Shown here one piece after another: positions 27,423 to 36,648 of a stretch of 64,000 bases of DNA. Within the stretch, counting starts at the first letter, position 1. Each line of letters opens with the position of its first letter. The notes beneath the pieces were generated by a model. The model saw nothing but the letters and a program-made list of their open reading frames with translations, was not told the DNA's origin and made no database searches. Source of the DNA: Nitrospira defluvii. Lineage in GTDB: Bacteria > Nitrospirota > Nitrospiria > Nitrospirales > Nitrospiraceae. The stretch spans positions 124,001 through 188,000 of the forward strand of contig NZ_CAJNBJ010000016.1 in assembly GCF_905220995.1 (NCBI RefSeq). The letters are read 5' to 3'. Made by a program: the position numbers and the translations under genes.

Positions 27423-29015
27423 TTACAACCCTTTCGACAGGTCGGCGACCTTCACGGAAAGGATGTGCTTGCTGTTAGTAATCTGATCGAGGACGGATTT
27501 CGGAAGCTGTGCATCAAGACCGAAAATCAACAGAGCGTTTCCGCCACGCTCCTCCCGCGAACACTGCATGCGCGCGATATTGATGTTGTGATCGCCAAGA
27601 ATATGCCCGACCGTGCCGATCACACCAGGACGATCTTCGTTCAGGATCAACAGCAAATGGTTGTCGGGAACCACCTCGACCTTGAATTGATCAATTTCGA
27701 TAATGCGCGGGTCCTTCCGATGATACAGCGTGCCCGCAACTTGGTGGGATTTCTTTCCGCCCTCAACGCGCACGCGAATGACGCTGGTGAAATCGCCGGC
27801 ATCGCTGATCTTCACCTCTTTGACTTCGATGCCGCGTTCCTTGGCGACCACAGGCGCGTTCACGTAGTTGACGGGATCTTCCAGAATGGGGGTCAAGAGG
27901 CCCTTCAACACCGCAATCGTCAACGGTGCGACATTCAACGCGGCCACATCCCCGCTGTATTCGACGGTCAATCGCTCCAGACCACCTTCGAGCAATTGTG
28001 ACTGCAACAGGCCAACCCGCTCGCCGAGTGAGAGATACGGTTGCAGCTGCGGCAACAACTCCGGAGACACGGAAGGAATGTTGACCGCACCTTTGGCAAT
28101 CCCTTTGGTGAAGTATTCGACGATTTGCTCGGCAATTCCGACCGCCACATTCTCCTGCGCTTCGGTCGTGGAGGCCCCGATGTGCGGCGAACAAATAAAG
28201 TTGTCCAACGCCAGCAGTGGATTATCCGCCTTCACCGGTTCGTCATCGAACACGTCGAATGCCGCCGCCGCAACTTTCTTTGATTTCAGCGCTTCACAGA
28301 GATCGCCCTCATGCACGATTCCGCCGCGGGCGCAATTGGCGATCATGACGCCCGGCTTCATCTTGGCAATAGCCTGTGCATTGATGAGCGATTTAGTTTC
28401 GGGAGTGAGCGGAGTATGCACCGAGATCACATCGGCTCTGCGGAAAAGTTCATCCAGGTCGACGATGGTCACGCCCATCTTCTCGGCCCGTTCGGGAGCC
28501 AGGTAGGGATCATAGGCCAACACCTGCATCCCGACGCCCTGAGCAAGCTTCGTGAGATAGCCGCCGATCTGGCCGACCCCGACGATGCCTAGAACCTTGT
28601 TGCATAATTCGACGCCCATGAATTTCTCTTTTTCCCACTTGCCGCTCTTAGTCGAAGCGGTGGCTTGCGGGATGCGGCGCGACATCGAGAAAATCATGGC
28701 CATCGTATGCTCGGCGGTGGTCACCGTGTTACCACCAGGGGTATTCATGACCACGATCCCACGCCGGGTTGCGGCAGGGGTATCGACATTGTCCAGTCCG
28801 GACCCAGCTCGTCCGACAACCTTCAGACGCTCAGCGGCCGCGATTACTTCTGCCGTGACTTTCGTCCCGGAGCGGACGATCAGTCCGTCCGCATCCTTGA
28901 TTTCCTTCAGCAGTTCCTCTTTCGGCAGCTTGGTTTTCACCACCACCGTAAAGCCGGCCTTTTCCAGTACCTCGACTCCCTGCTTTGACAAACTGTCGCT
29001 GACCAAGATTTTCAT
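27423..29015 (-). CDS. serA: D-3-phosphoglycerate dehydrogenase SerA, ACT type
   Basis: The 530-residue enzyme oxidises 3-phosphoglycerate to phosphohydroxypyruvate, the first step of serine synthesis. It has the catalytic and NAD domains (VGRAGSGLDNVDTPAATRRG, GIVGVGQIGGYLTKL, FICSPHIGASTTEAQENVAV with the catalytic His), an intervening domain (about residues 320-450) and a C-terminal ACT domain (LLILNEDRPGVIGTVGHILG) for feedback by serine. This is the long type 1 form. It lies 35 bases downstream of an aminotransferase of the serine-glyoxylate/phosphoserine family, so the two probably act in one pathway. Confidence 0.97.
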   Translation of the reverse strand: MKILVSDSLSKQGVEVLEKAGFTVVVKTKLPKEELLKEIKDADGLIVRSGTKVTAEVIAAAERLKVVGRAGSGLDNVDTPAATRRGIVVMNTPGGNTVTTAEHTMAMIFSMSRRIPQATASTKSGKWEKEKFMGVELCNKVLGIVGVGQIGGYLTKLAQGVGMQVLAYDPYLAPERAEKMGVTIVDLDELFRRADVISVHTPLTPETKSLINAQAIAKMKPGVMIANCARGGIVHEGDLCEALKSKKVAAAAFDVFDDEPVKADNPLLALDNFICSPHIGASTTEAQENVAVGIAEQIVEYFTKGIAKGAVNIPSVSPELLPQLQPYLSLGERVGLLQSQLLEGGLERLTVEYSGDVAALNVAPLTIAVLKGLLTPILEDPVNYVNAPVVAKERGIEVKEVKISDAGDFTSVIRVRVEGGKKSHQVAGTLYHRKDPRIIEIDQFKVEVVPDNHLLLILNEDRPGVIGTVGHILGDHNINIARMQCSREERGGNALLIFGLDAQLPKSVLDQITNSKHILSVKVADLSKGL

Positions 29016-29050
29016 TATCGTGACGCCTTACCTGAAGGTGACTGTATGAC

Positions 29051-30196
29051 CTACGACTTCCCCATAATAATCTCTTGAGCCCTGGCCACCCCGCTCCCCA
29101 ATTTCACGGGATATCCTAAGCCTTTGATGACCATTTCCACCGCTGCCAAGGCCGTGATCACGTCAAAACTGTCGATATAGCCCATGTGTGAAATACGGAA
29201 GATCTTTCCCTTGAGGTGATCCTGGCCACCCGCCGCCGTCATCCCGTACTGCGTGCGCAAATTCTTGTAGACTGCCTGACCGTCCACACCCTCCGGCGCC
29301 GAAATGGCGGTTAACGCGTCACTTGGCCGTTCCTGAGGGAAAATGGAAAGTCCCGCAGCCTTGACGCCTTCTCGCATGGCCGTCGCCAACATGGCATGGC
29401 GGGCAAACACGGCTTCCAACCCTTCAGCCTTCAGGATGTTCATCACTTCCTTGAGGCCCAGAATGAGCGACACAGCCGGCGTATAGGCAGTCGTGCTCTT
29501 CTGTTGGTTTTCCCGTTCCCGCTTAAAATTGAAATAGAACGCGGCATTCTTCGCCTTATCGGCCAGACGCCAAGCCTTGTCGCTCACGCTGGCAAAGGCC
29601 AATCCCGGAGGCAGCATCAACGCCTTCTGCGATCCCGTGATCACGACATCGAGTCCCCAGGCATCCGTCTTGAGATCGAGCACTCCCAGGGCCGTAATCG
29701 CATCGACCACGAGGATGGTGTCTTCATACTGCTTCACGATTTCAGCGAGGGTTTTGACATCGTGGGCGACAGCCGTGGAGGTTTCGCTCGCTTGGACGTA
29801 CACAGCCTTAATCGAGGGGTCTTTCTTCAGGGCGTCCGCCACAGCTTGCGGGTCGATCGCCCGTCCCCATTCGACCTTTAACTCAGTGACCTGGGCTCCG
29901 AAGGTCTTGCAGAGCTTCGTCCACCGTTCCCCGAACTTGCCGCCGTTGATCGTGAGGGCTTTATCCCCGGGGGACAAGAAATTCGAGACCGATCCTTCCA
30001 TGCCACCCGTGCCGGATGCCGCGAGAATCAATACATCGTTCCGGGTTTGGAACAACCACTTGAGATCCTCACGAACCTCGGCAAACAATTTATCGAACTC
30101 GGGAGCCCGGTGATGAATCATCGGCCTGGCCATGGCCAGCAGCACCTCCGGCGGAACGGGGGTGGGTCCGGGAGCCAGCAGATACCGTTTGAGCAT
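29051..30196 (-). CDS. Class V aminotransferase (serine-glyoxylate / alanine-glyoxylate / phosphoserine type)
   Basis: The 381-residue PLP enzyme begins MLKRYLLAPGPTPVPPEVL, has the phosphate-binding AASGTGGMEGSVSNFLSPGD and VVDAITALGVLDLKTDAWGL, and the Schiff-base lysine in VVITGSQKALMLPPGLAF. ATG 30196 has AGGAGG eight bases upstream; the longer in-frame start is rejected. Such enzymes interconvert serine, alanine and glyoxylate, and in several deep-branching bacteria stand in for SerC. Co-transcription with serA supports a phosphoserine or serine transamination role. The exact substrate is not decided by sequence. Confidence 0.9.
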   Translation of the reverse strand: MLKRYLLAPGPTPVPPEVLLAMARPMIHHRAPEFDKLFAEVREDLKWLFQTRNDVLILAASGTGGMEGSVSNFLSPGDKALTINGGKFGERWTKLCKTFGAQVTELKVEWGRAIDPQAVADALKKDPSIKAVYVQASETSTAVAHDVKTLAEIVKQYEDTILVVDAITALGVLDLKTDAWGLDVVITGSQKALMLPPGLAFASVSDKAWRLADKAKNAAFYFNFKRERENQQKSTTAYTPAVSLILGLKEVMNILKAEGLEAVFARHAMLATAMREGVKAAGLSIFPQERPSDALTAISAPEGVDGQAVYKNLRTQYGMTAAGGQDHLKGKIFRISHMGYIDSFDVITALAAVEMVIKGLGYPVKLGSGVARAQEIIMGKS

Positions 30197-30518
30197 GGGA
30201 CGATCCTCCTCGCTGTACGGAACGAACAATGTCAGGGATTTAGAAGGGGCGTACGCTACCATAGCCCCCCCTGGGTGTCAAGGTAAGGAACCTTGAAGAT
30301 GCTTATCTTTTCAGCATGTTCACGAGATCGACGCGATCGTCGTCACTGCGAATTCTTGATCAACATCCGACCAAATTCCGACGACGCGCCAGAGATGGTG
30401 GCGAGCAGAATCTACACTCGAACTCGTTCAATTTCTTGACAAGCCATAACCTCCTCGATAGGCTACCATCCGAGAGTCAAGAACCGCACATTCCCCGAAC
30501 AATCTGGTGGGTGTCTCT

Positions 30519-31943
30519 ATGCAAGCACGTTCCTTTGGCGCTGGTATTCGCTCGCTTCCGCTTCTCTCGATGTGCCTTCTGTCCTTATCATGGACGGCTA
30601 TCGCCGGAGCAGAATTGCCTACCACGCCTCAGAGCGATGCCCCCGCTCCGACAGAAGGCACTGAAATCACTCCTGCAGAGGGTGCTGAAATCGCCCAACC
30701 TGACACCCAGTCCATCGTGCAGGAACCGGAATACTTGCTGGACGAAGAGGATCGTGCGACCGCCGCAGAAGTGGAGGCCGCCGAATCGTCGACGGCGGTC
30801 GCCAGCGAACCGTCAACCGAGGTCCCGCCGGCCGAGGCCCTGCTGCAATTCAAACCGCTGACCGGCAATACCGCCAGATTTACAGACTTACTGACCCCAC
30901 CGGCCGAGGTCATTCAGGAAGCGGCGGCCGAACAAGCACAGGAATCAGAGAGCGCCCCAGAATACAATGTGCCGATCGTTCTGGATCCTTCCGTGCAGGG
31001 CCATATTCGGTTTTTCAACGTCGCGATCCGCAACCGATTCGAACAGTGGCTCATCCGGCTCAGCCACTATCGCCCGCTCGTCGACAGCATTTTCACGGAA
31101 TTCCAGCTGCCGAGTGATCTGATCTATTTGTCGTTGGTAGAAAGCGGCTTCAACCCCCATGCCTATTCCCGCGCCCGAGCAGCCGGGCCGTGGCAGTTCA
31201 TGAAGGGAACGGCGAAAGTCTATGGGTTGCGCGTCGATAGCTACGTAGACGAACGGCGGGATCCTGTGAAGTCGACCGTAGCAGCCGCACGCTATCTGCG
31301 TGACCTCTACGATTTGTTTGGAACCTGGCCTCTGGCGATGGCCGCGTACAATGCCGGAGAAGGCAAGGTCATGCGAGCCCTCCATACGGCGCAGGCCGAG
31401 AGCTTCTCTGACATCGCCAAGACACGCCTCATCCGCCGCGAAACGAAGGAGTACGTGCCGCGGTTTATGGCAGCCACCATCATCGCCAAGAACCCGGATC
31501 GGTACGGGTTTCCTCAGAACGACGTCCGCCCCCATCAGTTTGAGGAAGTGATCGTACGTCGGCCCATTCACTTTAAAGCGATTGCCAATGTGACGGGGAT
31601 TTCGTATCAGGAACTCAAAGTGCTGAATCCCGAATTGCGACGCGATGCCACGCCTCCGGATGACCCTGAGTATCGCCTAAAAGTACCGATCGGCACTCGG
31701 GAAAAGGTTGAACAGATGCTGGACCGGGCCCCGACCCACAAATTCCCTCCACTTCCGGTTCCGGTGAAGGGTCGACATGTAAAGAGCGAGCCTGACTCCG
31801 GGCATTGGTACCGCGTCCGTGTCGGCGACTCACTGGAGAAGATCGCCAAGCGATTTAACATCTCGGTGAAGACTCTCAAGTCTAATAACAACCTCACCGG
31901 CCCCACCATTAAGGCAGGAAGCCGCCTCGTCATAGCCAACTGA
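30519..31943 (+). CDS. Membrane-bound lytic murein transglycosylase, MltD-like, with LysM
   Basis: The 474-residue exported protein starts MQARSFGAGIRSLPLLSMCL with a signal peptide cut near AIAGA. A long low-complexity Glu/Ala/Pro stretch (about residues 35-120) follows. The SLT catalytic domain (about 165-300) has the active Glu in YLSLVESGFNPHAYSRARAA and then AGPWQFMKGTAKVYGL. A LysM-like unit (about 345-395, GISYQELKVLNPELRRDATP) and a full C-terminal LysM (YRVRVGDSLEKIAKRFNI) bind peptidoglycan. It cleaves glycan strands in the periplasm. Transcribed divergently from the aminotransferase across a 320-base region. Confidence 0.92.
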   Translation: MQARSFGAGIRSLPLLSMCLLSLSWTAIAGAELPTTPQSDAPAPTEGTEITPAEGAEIAQPDTQSIVQEPEYLLDEEDRATAAEVEAAESSTAVASEPSTEVPPAEALLQFKPLTGNTARFTDLLTPPAEVIQEAAAEQAQESESAPEYNVPIVLDPSVQGHIRFFNVAIRNRFEQWLIRLSHYRPLVDSIFTEFQLPSDLIYLSLVESGFNPHAYSRARAAGPWQFMKGTAKVYGLRVDSYVDERRDPVKSTVAAARYLRDLYDLFGTWPLAMAAYNAGEGKVMRALHTAQAESFSDIAKTRLIRRETKEYVPRFMAATIIAKNPDRYGFPQNDVRPHQFEEVIVRRPIHFKAIANVTGISYQELKVLNPELRRDATPPDDPEYRLKVPIGTREKVEQMLDRAPTHKFPPLPVPVKGRHVKSEPDSGHWYRVRVGDSLEKIAKRFNISVKTLKSNNNLTGPTIKAGSRLVIAN

Positions 31944-31995
31944 GGCAGTCCCGGCTGATCACTTGCTCTAACAGAGGAAATTCAGGGAGACAGGA

Positions 31996-32838
31996 CTACT
32001 CTTGCTGCTTCTTCTTCGCAGCTGGGGCGGAAGATTTCCCCGGTTTGGCCTTGGCCGACGGCTCAGGTTTTGGAGCAGGCGCGCTGGCTGCAGGAGCTGG
32101 TGGAGCAGCAGCCGCTGGACTCTCAGGGGCCTTCTTTACCTCCAACACCTTCACCCGGACCGCCGCTTCACTGGTGAAAGGCGAGTTGGGGTAATTCTTC
32201 ATCAAGTCCTGGTAGTGGGCAATGGCGCCCTCCGGCCTTGACTGTGACTCTTCAATCTTCGCTAACTCAAACAGGACATGGTCTTTGTTCAATGCCCCAG
32301 GAATTTCAAGAATTCCGGTGAAGGCCTTCACCGCCTGATCGCGATCTCCCTTCGCCAGATAGGCATAGGCCAGCCGTTGTTGGACGAGCCCCAAGAGAGA
32401 GGTATTGGAGCTATAGAGCAGCATGAACCGCTTATAGGTTTCGATGCCCGCATCGACCTGATTCGCGAGGACCTGCGCATTTCCGAGGTGGAACAAGGCT
32501 ACGGGCGCCACTGGACTCCGCGGATATTGATCGATCACTTGCTGATAGAGGTTAATGGCCTGCGCCAGTTGCTCTTGGCTTTTTTTCGGATCGTCCGCCG
32601 GCCGATTGAGATAGTGAAGCGTCGCTTCCTGGTCGAGCTCTCTGGCTTTCAGGGTTGATTGGTAGTCGTACCAGATCACGCCCGCGACCACGGCGCCCGC
32701 GACCAGCACGACTCCCACCCCGACCAACAGCGCACGCCGCTGTTCCTGCAACACATGAAGAAAGCGATCGACGCCACTGATCAAATGCGCTTCGTCAAGC
32801 GGATCATCTTTCGCAGGAACTCTGATGCGATAACTCAT
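31996..32838 (-). CDS. YfgM-like membrane-anchored TPR protein
   Basis: The 280-residue protein has a cytoplasmic N-terminus, one membrane helix (about residues 40-60, ALLVGVGVVLVAGAVVAGV) and a periplasmic TPR domain of about five repeats (FHLGNAQVLANQVDAGIETY, FELAKIEESQSRPEGAIAHY). It ends with a Pro/Ala/Lys-rich tail. This architecture matches YfgM/Tol-Pal system accessory proteins that assist chaperones and envelope assembly. It converges with the transglycosylase gene and diverges from the BioF-like gene. No further role is visible. Confidence 0.75.
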   Translation of the reverse strand: MSYRIRVPAKDDPLDEAHLISGVDRFLHVLQEQRRALLVGVGVVLVAGAVVAGVIWYDYQSTLKARELDQEATLHYLNRPADDPKKSQEQLAQAINLYQQVIDQYPRSPVAPVALFHLGNAQVLANQVDAGIETYKRFMLLYSSNTSLLGLVQQRLAYAYLAKGDRDQAVKAFTGILEIPGALNKDHVLFELAKIEESQSRPEGAIAHYQDLMKNYPNSPFTSEAAVRVKVLEVKKAPESPAAAAPPAPAASAPAPKPEPSAKAKPGKSSAPAAKKKQQE

Positions 32839-32918
32839 TGCCAGCCGGTCGTCTTGGTTAGAAATAAGAAGCGGTCGTTTCTCAGAACCGACCGCCTTAT
32901 ACTAGGGAGGAGTCAGGC

Positions 32919-34118
32919 TTGTCAAATCTTAGGCCCCTGCCGGAGGCGCACCATCTGATGTTCGAACAGCATCTGCAAAAACTCCAGGACCACCACCTCC
33001 TACGCCGGCTTCGCACCATTGACTCTGCGACAGGACCGACGGCTGTGCTAGAGGGGCGGGAAGTCATCCTGCTGTCCTCGAACAATTACCTCGGCCTGGC
33101 TACCCACCCAACCGTCGTAGAGGCGGCAATCGCCGCCACACGGCAATACGGCGCCGGATCCGGCGCGGCCCGACTCGTCTGCGGCAGCCTGATGCCCCAT
33201 CACACACTTGAAGCAGCCCTCGCCCGGTTTAAAGGCACCGAGGCAGCCCTCACCTTCGCGGCCGGGTATCTCACAAATATCGGAGCCATCCCCGCCCTGA
33301 TCGGAAAGAATGGGCTTATTCTCGCCGACCGTCTGTGCCATGCCAGCCTGATCGACGGCTGTCGCCTAAGCGGAGCCATGTTTCGCGTCTACCACCATGG
33401 TGACATGCATCACCTAGAGCGACTGCTTGCCCGTCGTCCGGCAGGCACCCCCACCCTCATCGTTACCGACGGACTCTTCAGTATGGACGGAGACATCGCA
33501 CCGATGCAGGACATCGCACAGCTGGCCGAACGGTACGACGCGATGATCTATGTCGACGACGCACACGGCACCGGCATCTTGGGCCGCACGGGGCGGGGCA
33601 CCTTGGAATATTGCGAGGTTGAATCCCGTGTTCCCTTCCACATGGGAACCTTGAGCAAAGCCCTGGGCAGTTCAGGAGGCTATCTGACCGGTTCCGCGTC
33701 CTTCATTGCCTACCTGGTGAATACCTGCCGAAGTTTTACTTACACGACCGCGCCGAATCCGGGGAGCGCCGCGGCCGCCGCTGCCGCACTTCAGATCATC
33801 GAGCAAGAACCGGAACGACGCCTCCGGTTGTGGGAGAATCGCGCACGCCTGGCACAAGGGCTCCTTCGGCTTGGCTTTGACCTCGCCGCCTCGCAAAGCC
33901 CGATCCTTCCAATCATCGTCGGCGACCCCGATCGCGCCATGACCATGGCCCAGTCGCTCTTTGCTCATGGGGTGTACGCCCCAGCGATTCGCCCACCGAC
34001 AGTTCCCCCCACGACCAGCCGAATTCGCCTCACTATCACTGCCGATCACACCCCGGAACAGATCGATCGCGCACTCGTGATCCTTGAACAAGCCGGACGC
34101 GCCATCAACCTAATCTAA
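32919..34118 (+). CDS. bioF: 8-amino-7-oxononanoate synthase-like aminoacyl transferase (BioF/Kbl family)
   Basis: The 399-residue PLP enzyme belongs to the alpha-oxoamine synthases, which condense an amino acid with an acyl thioester. Visible are LLSSNNYLGLATHPTVVEAA, GAGSGAARLVCGSLMPHHTL, VDDAHGTGILGRTGRGTLEY and the PLP lysine in MGTLSKALGSSGGYLTGSA. These features best fit BioF (pimeloyl-thioester plus alanine). No other biotin gene is present in the window, so Kbl or another family member is possible. The start is a TTG at 32919 behind GGGAGG; an ATG at 32958 is the alternative. Confidence 0.8.
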   Translation: MSNLRPLPEAHHLMFEQHLQKLQDHHLLRRLRTIDSATGPTAVLEGREVILLSSNNYLGLATHPTVVEAAIAATRQYGAGSGAARLVCGSLMPHHTLEAALARFKGTEAALTFAAGYLTNIGAIPALIGKNGLILADRLCHASLIDGCRLSGAMFRVYHHGDMHHLERLLARRPAGTPTLIVTDGLFSMDGDIAPMQDIAQLAERYDAMIYVDDAHGTGILGRTGRGTLEYCEVESRVPFHMGTLSKALGSSGGYLTGSASFIAYLVNTCRSFTYTTAPNPGSAAAAAAALQIIEQEPERRLRLWENRARLAQGLLRLGFDLAASQSPILPIIVGDPDRAMTMAQSLFAHGVYAPAIRPPTVPPTTSRIRLTITADHTPEQIDRALVILEQAGRAINLI

Positions 34119-34140
34119 GCGGACCTCAGACTCTGTGGAT

Positions 34141-34180
34141 GGGCTGGAACACGCCTGTTTCAGCCCCGTCTCTTGTGGAT
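34141..34180 (+). terminator. Intrinsic terminator-like hairpin after the BioF-like gene
   Basis: GGGCTGGAACA (34141-34151) pairs with TGTTTCAGCCC (34156-34166), eleven pairs with one G-U and a 4-base loop. A pyrimidine-rich stretch and TTTTCTTGATTT follow. It separates bioF from pilT. Confidence 0.65.
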
Positions 34181-34302
34181 ATTTTCTTGATTTCCACCCT
34201 TCCTATGGCATGATCGAAACAGTTCAACGAGCCATGATTGTGGATTCATTCCTACGTTCGTTTCTTCACACCGTTTCCTAACTCATCATATGGAGCACTC
34301 CG

Positions 34303-35358
34303 ATGATTGATATCTCCAAACTGTTGACCTTTGGCGTCCAGCAGGGAGCCTCGGACTGTCACATTAGCGCCGGCGAGCCACCGATGATTCGCTTACACGG
34401 GGATCTGAAGAAACTCGACCATCCTCCCCTGACACAGGATGAGACCCACGCGCTCATCTATGACATGATGAGCGATGCACAACGCAAGAATTTCGAAGAA
34501 CACCGGGAATGCGATTTCTCGTTCGACCTCGGTGACATCGCCCGTTTCCGGGTGAACGTGTTCGTCCAAGGCCGCGGGTTGGGCGCCGTCTTCCGAACCA
34601 TTCCCACCGAGATTCTGCCGCTCGAAAAGCTCGGAATGCCCCCCATTCTCCGGCAGCTCTGCGATCGGGAAAAGGGGCTAATCCTGGTCACCGGGCCAAC
34701 CGGCTCAGGTAAATCCACCACGCTCGCCGGCATGATCGACTATCTCAACAACACCTTTGAGGGTCACATTCTCACGATCGAAGACCCAGTGGAGTTTGTG
34801 CACAAATCCAAGAAATGCCTGGTGAACCAGCGAGAATTGGGCGTACACACGCTGTCGTTTGCCAACGCGCTCCGTGCCGCTCTCCGCGAAGATCCCGATA
34901 TCATCCTCGTCGGCGAAATGCGGGATCTGGATACGATTCAGTTGGCCTTAACCGCCGCCGAAACCGGGCACCTGGTATTCGCAACCCTCCACACCTCCAG
35001 TGCTCCGAAAACCATCGACCGCATCATCGACGCCTTCCCACCGAACCAGCAGGCGCAGGTCCGTGCACAGCTGTCGGAAACGCTGGAAGCGGTGTTGACG
35101 CAAACCTTGCTCAAGAAAAAGAGCGGCGGCCGCATCGCCGCGGTGGAAATCATGGTGGGGACCACAGCCGTGCGAAACCTCATTCGCGAGGGCAAACTCC
35201 ATCAGATTCCCGGCATCATGCAGGCCAGCCAGAAGGACGGCATGCAGACCATGGACATGGCCCTGATCGACCTGGCCACACGCGGCTTGGTCACAAAAGC
35301 CGAAGCCCAGTCGCGCAGCATGAATCCCAATCTGTTCAGCGCGGCAGGAGCCGCCTAA
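34303..35358 (+). CDS. pilT: Type IV pilus retraction ATPase PilT
   Basis: The 351-residue hexameric ATPase depolymerises pili during twitching. It shows Walker A GPTGSGKSTTLAGMIDYL, the Asp box ILTIEDPVEFVHKSKKCLV, Walker B ILVGEMRDLDTIQLALTAAE and His box ATLHTSSAPKTIDRIID. The C-terminal AVRNLIREGKLHQI is the PilT hallmark AIRNLIRE motif required for retraction. Length is exactly typical. It begins a two-gene unit with pilU 51 bases downstream and lies 12 kb from the pilin genes. Confidence 0.97.
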   Translation: MIDISKLLTFGVQQGASDCHISAGEPPMIRLHGDLKKLDHPPLTQDETHALIYDMMSDAQRKNFEEHRECDFSFDLGDIARFRVNVFVQGRGLGAVFRTIPTEILPLEKLGMPPILRQLCDREKGLILVTGPTGSGKSTTLAGMIDYLNNTFEGHILTIEDPVEFVHKSKKCLVNQRELGVHTLSFANALRAALREDPDIILVGEMRDLDTIQLALTAAETGHLVFATLHTSSAPKTIDRIIDAFPPNQQAQVRAQLSETLEAVLTQTLLKKKSGGRIAAVEIMVGTTAVRNLIREGKLHQIPGIMQASQKDGMQTMDMALIDLATRGLVTKAEAQSRSMNPNLFSAAGAA

Positions 35359-35409
35359 CCCGGCGCTGTATCGGTCACCGCTTTCAGCCAGTCGAACAAG
35401 AGGCATTAC

Positions 35410-36573
35410 ATGGAAGTTCGCACACTCCTCGAAGTCATGGTCAAGCAAGAATCCTCCGACCTGTATCTGACCGTCGATGCGCCCCCCATATACCGCATCC
35501 ATGGCTCGACGCATCGAACTGATGCGCCGCCCTTCACCAATGAACAGTTGGAATCGTTGGCGCTTGCCCTCATGCGAGGGCAGCAACGGGGCGAGTTCGA
35601 GGAGAAAATGGAGATGAACCTGGCCCTCTATTACAAGGACCTGGGACGTTTCCGCGTGAATATCTTCCGACAGAAGGGCAATGTCGGGCTGGTATTTCGG
35701 CACATCAAGGCGGAAATCATGACGGTCGAGCAATTGGATCTGCCGCCCATCGTCAAAGATATCGCCATGACCAAACGAGGGCTGGTTCTCGTCGTCGGCG
35801 CTACGGGGTCGGGAAAGTCCACAACCTTGGCGGCAATGATCGATCACCGAAACACCGTGCATGCGGGCCATATCATCAGTGTGGAAGACCCGATTGAGTT
35901 CGTCCATCACCACAAGAAATCAATCGTGACCCAGCGCGAAGTCGGTTTCGATACCCATTCGTTCGGCAACGCGCTGAAGAACACACTGCGGCAAGCTCCG
36001 GACGTGATCCTCATCGGTGAAATCCGAGACACGGAAACCATGGAAGCCGCAATTACGTTTGCAGAAACCGGACATCTCTGCCTCGGAACCCTGCACTCCA
36101 ATAATGCCAATCAATCCATCGAGCGCATCATGAACTTCTTCCCGGTGGAACGACATGCACAAATCTATTTGCAACTCTCCCTGAACCTCAGGGCTATCAT
36201 TTCCCAGCGGCTGATCCCATCCCTTGACGGCCGCCGGGTCCCCGCATTGGAAATTATGCTGGATACGCCGCGCATCAAGGACCTCATCAAGCGCTCAGAG
36301 ATTGACACGCTAAAGGAAGCCATGGAGCAGGGCATTGATGAAGGCTGCCAAACGTTCGACCACGTGCTGCTGCAACTCTACAAGGCGGGTAAGATCAGCA
36401 TTGAACAGGCGCTGATCAACGCCGACAGCGCGAATAACCTGCGCCTCAAGATCAAGCTGGCAGGGCTGAAAGGCGACGATGCGGTCGCTGCACTGCTGGA
36501 CAAGAATGACCGTGATGAAAAAGGATTCCAGATCCAGGGACAAATGGGCCAAGCGGCGGGCAAGAAGCGTTGA
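35410..36573 (+). CDS. pilU: PilT-dependent retraction ATPase PilU
   Basis: The 387-residue protein is a close PilT paralogue with Walker A GATGSGKSTTLAAMIDHR, Asp box SVEDPIEFVHHHKKSIVTQR, Walker B ILIGEIRDTETMEAAITFAE and His box GTLHSNNANQSIERIMNFFP. The AIRNLIRE motif is replaced by RIKDLIKRSEIDTLK, as in PilU, which needs PilT to work and adds force. The longer C-terminus (to residue 387) also matches PilU. It directly follows pilT, the usual gene order. Confidence 0.93.
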   Translation: MEVRTLLEVMVKQESSDLYLTVDAPPIYRIHGSTHRTDAPPFTNEQLESLALALMRGQQRGEFEEKMEMNLALYYKDLGRFRVNIFRQKGNVGLVFRHIKAEIMTVEQLDLPPIVKDIAMTKRGLVLVVGATGSGKSTTLAAMIDHRNTVHAGHIISVEDPIEFVHHHKKSIVTQREVGFDTHSFGNALKNTLRQAPDVILIGEIRDTETMEAAITFAETGHLCLGTLHSNNANQSIERIMNFFPVERHAQIYLQLSLNLRAIISQRLIPSLDGRRVPALEIMLDTPRIKDLIKRSEIDTLKEAMEQGIDEGCQTFDHVLLQLYKAGKISIEQALINADSANNLRLKIKLAGLKGDDAVAALLDKNDRDEKGFQIQGQMGQAAGKKR

Positions 36574-36584
36574 AACTGACGGCC

Positions 36585-36605
36585 TGAGGGCCGCGCCAGC
36601 CCTCA
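36585..36605 (+). terminator. Weak hairpin between pilU and the convergent cytochrome gene
   Basis: TGAGGGC and GCCCTCA pair over seven bases around a 7-base loop, starting 12 bases after the pilU stop. There is no T-run, so it may act as a bidirectional or Rho-assisted end rather than a strict intrinsic terminator. Confidence 0.35.
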
Positions 36606-36648
36606 CATGAGGACTACTCTCTCACGAGGCCGTGCGGGCCACCCCCGA

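Noticed and set aside
34948-35913. Minus-strand 321-codon open frame across the pilT/pilU junction
   Set aside because: Both genes on the plus strand have complete motifs. The antisense frame is a by-product of codon bias (His/Gln/Arg-rich) with no family match.
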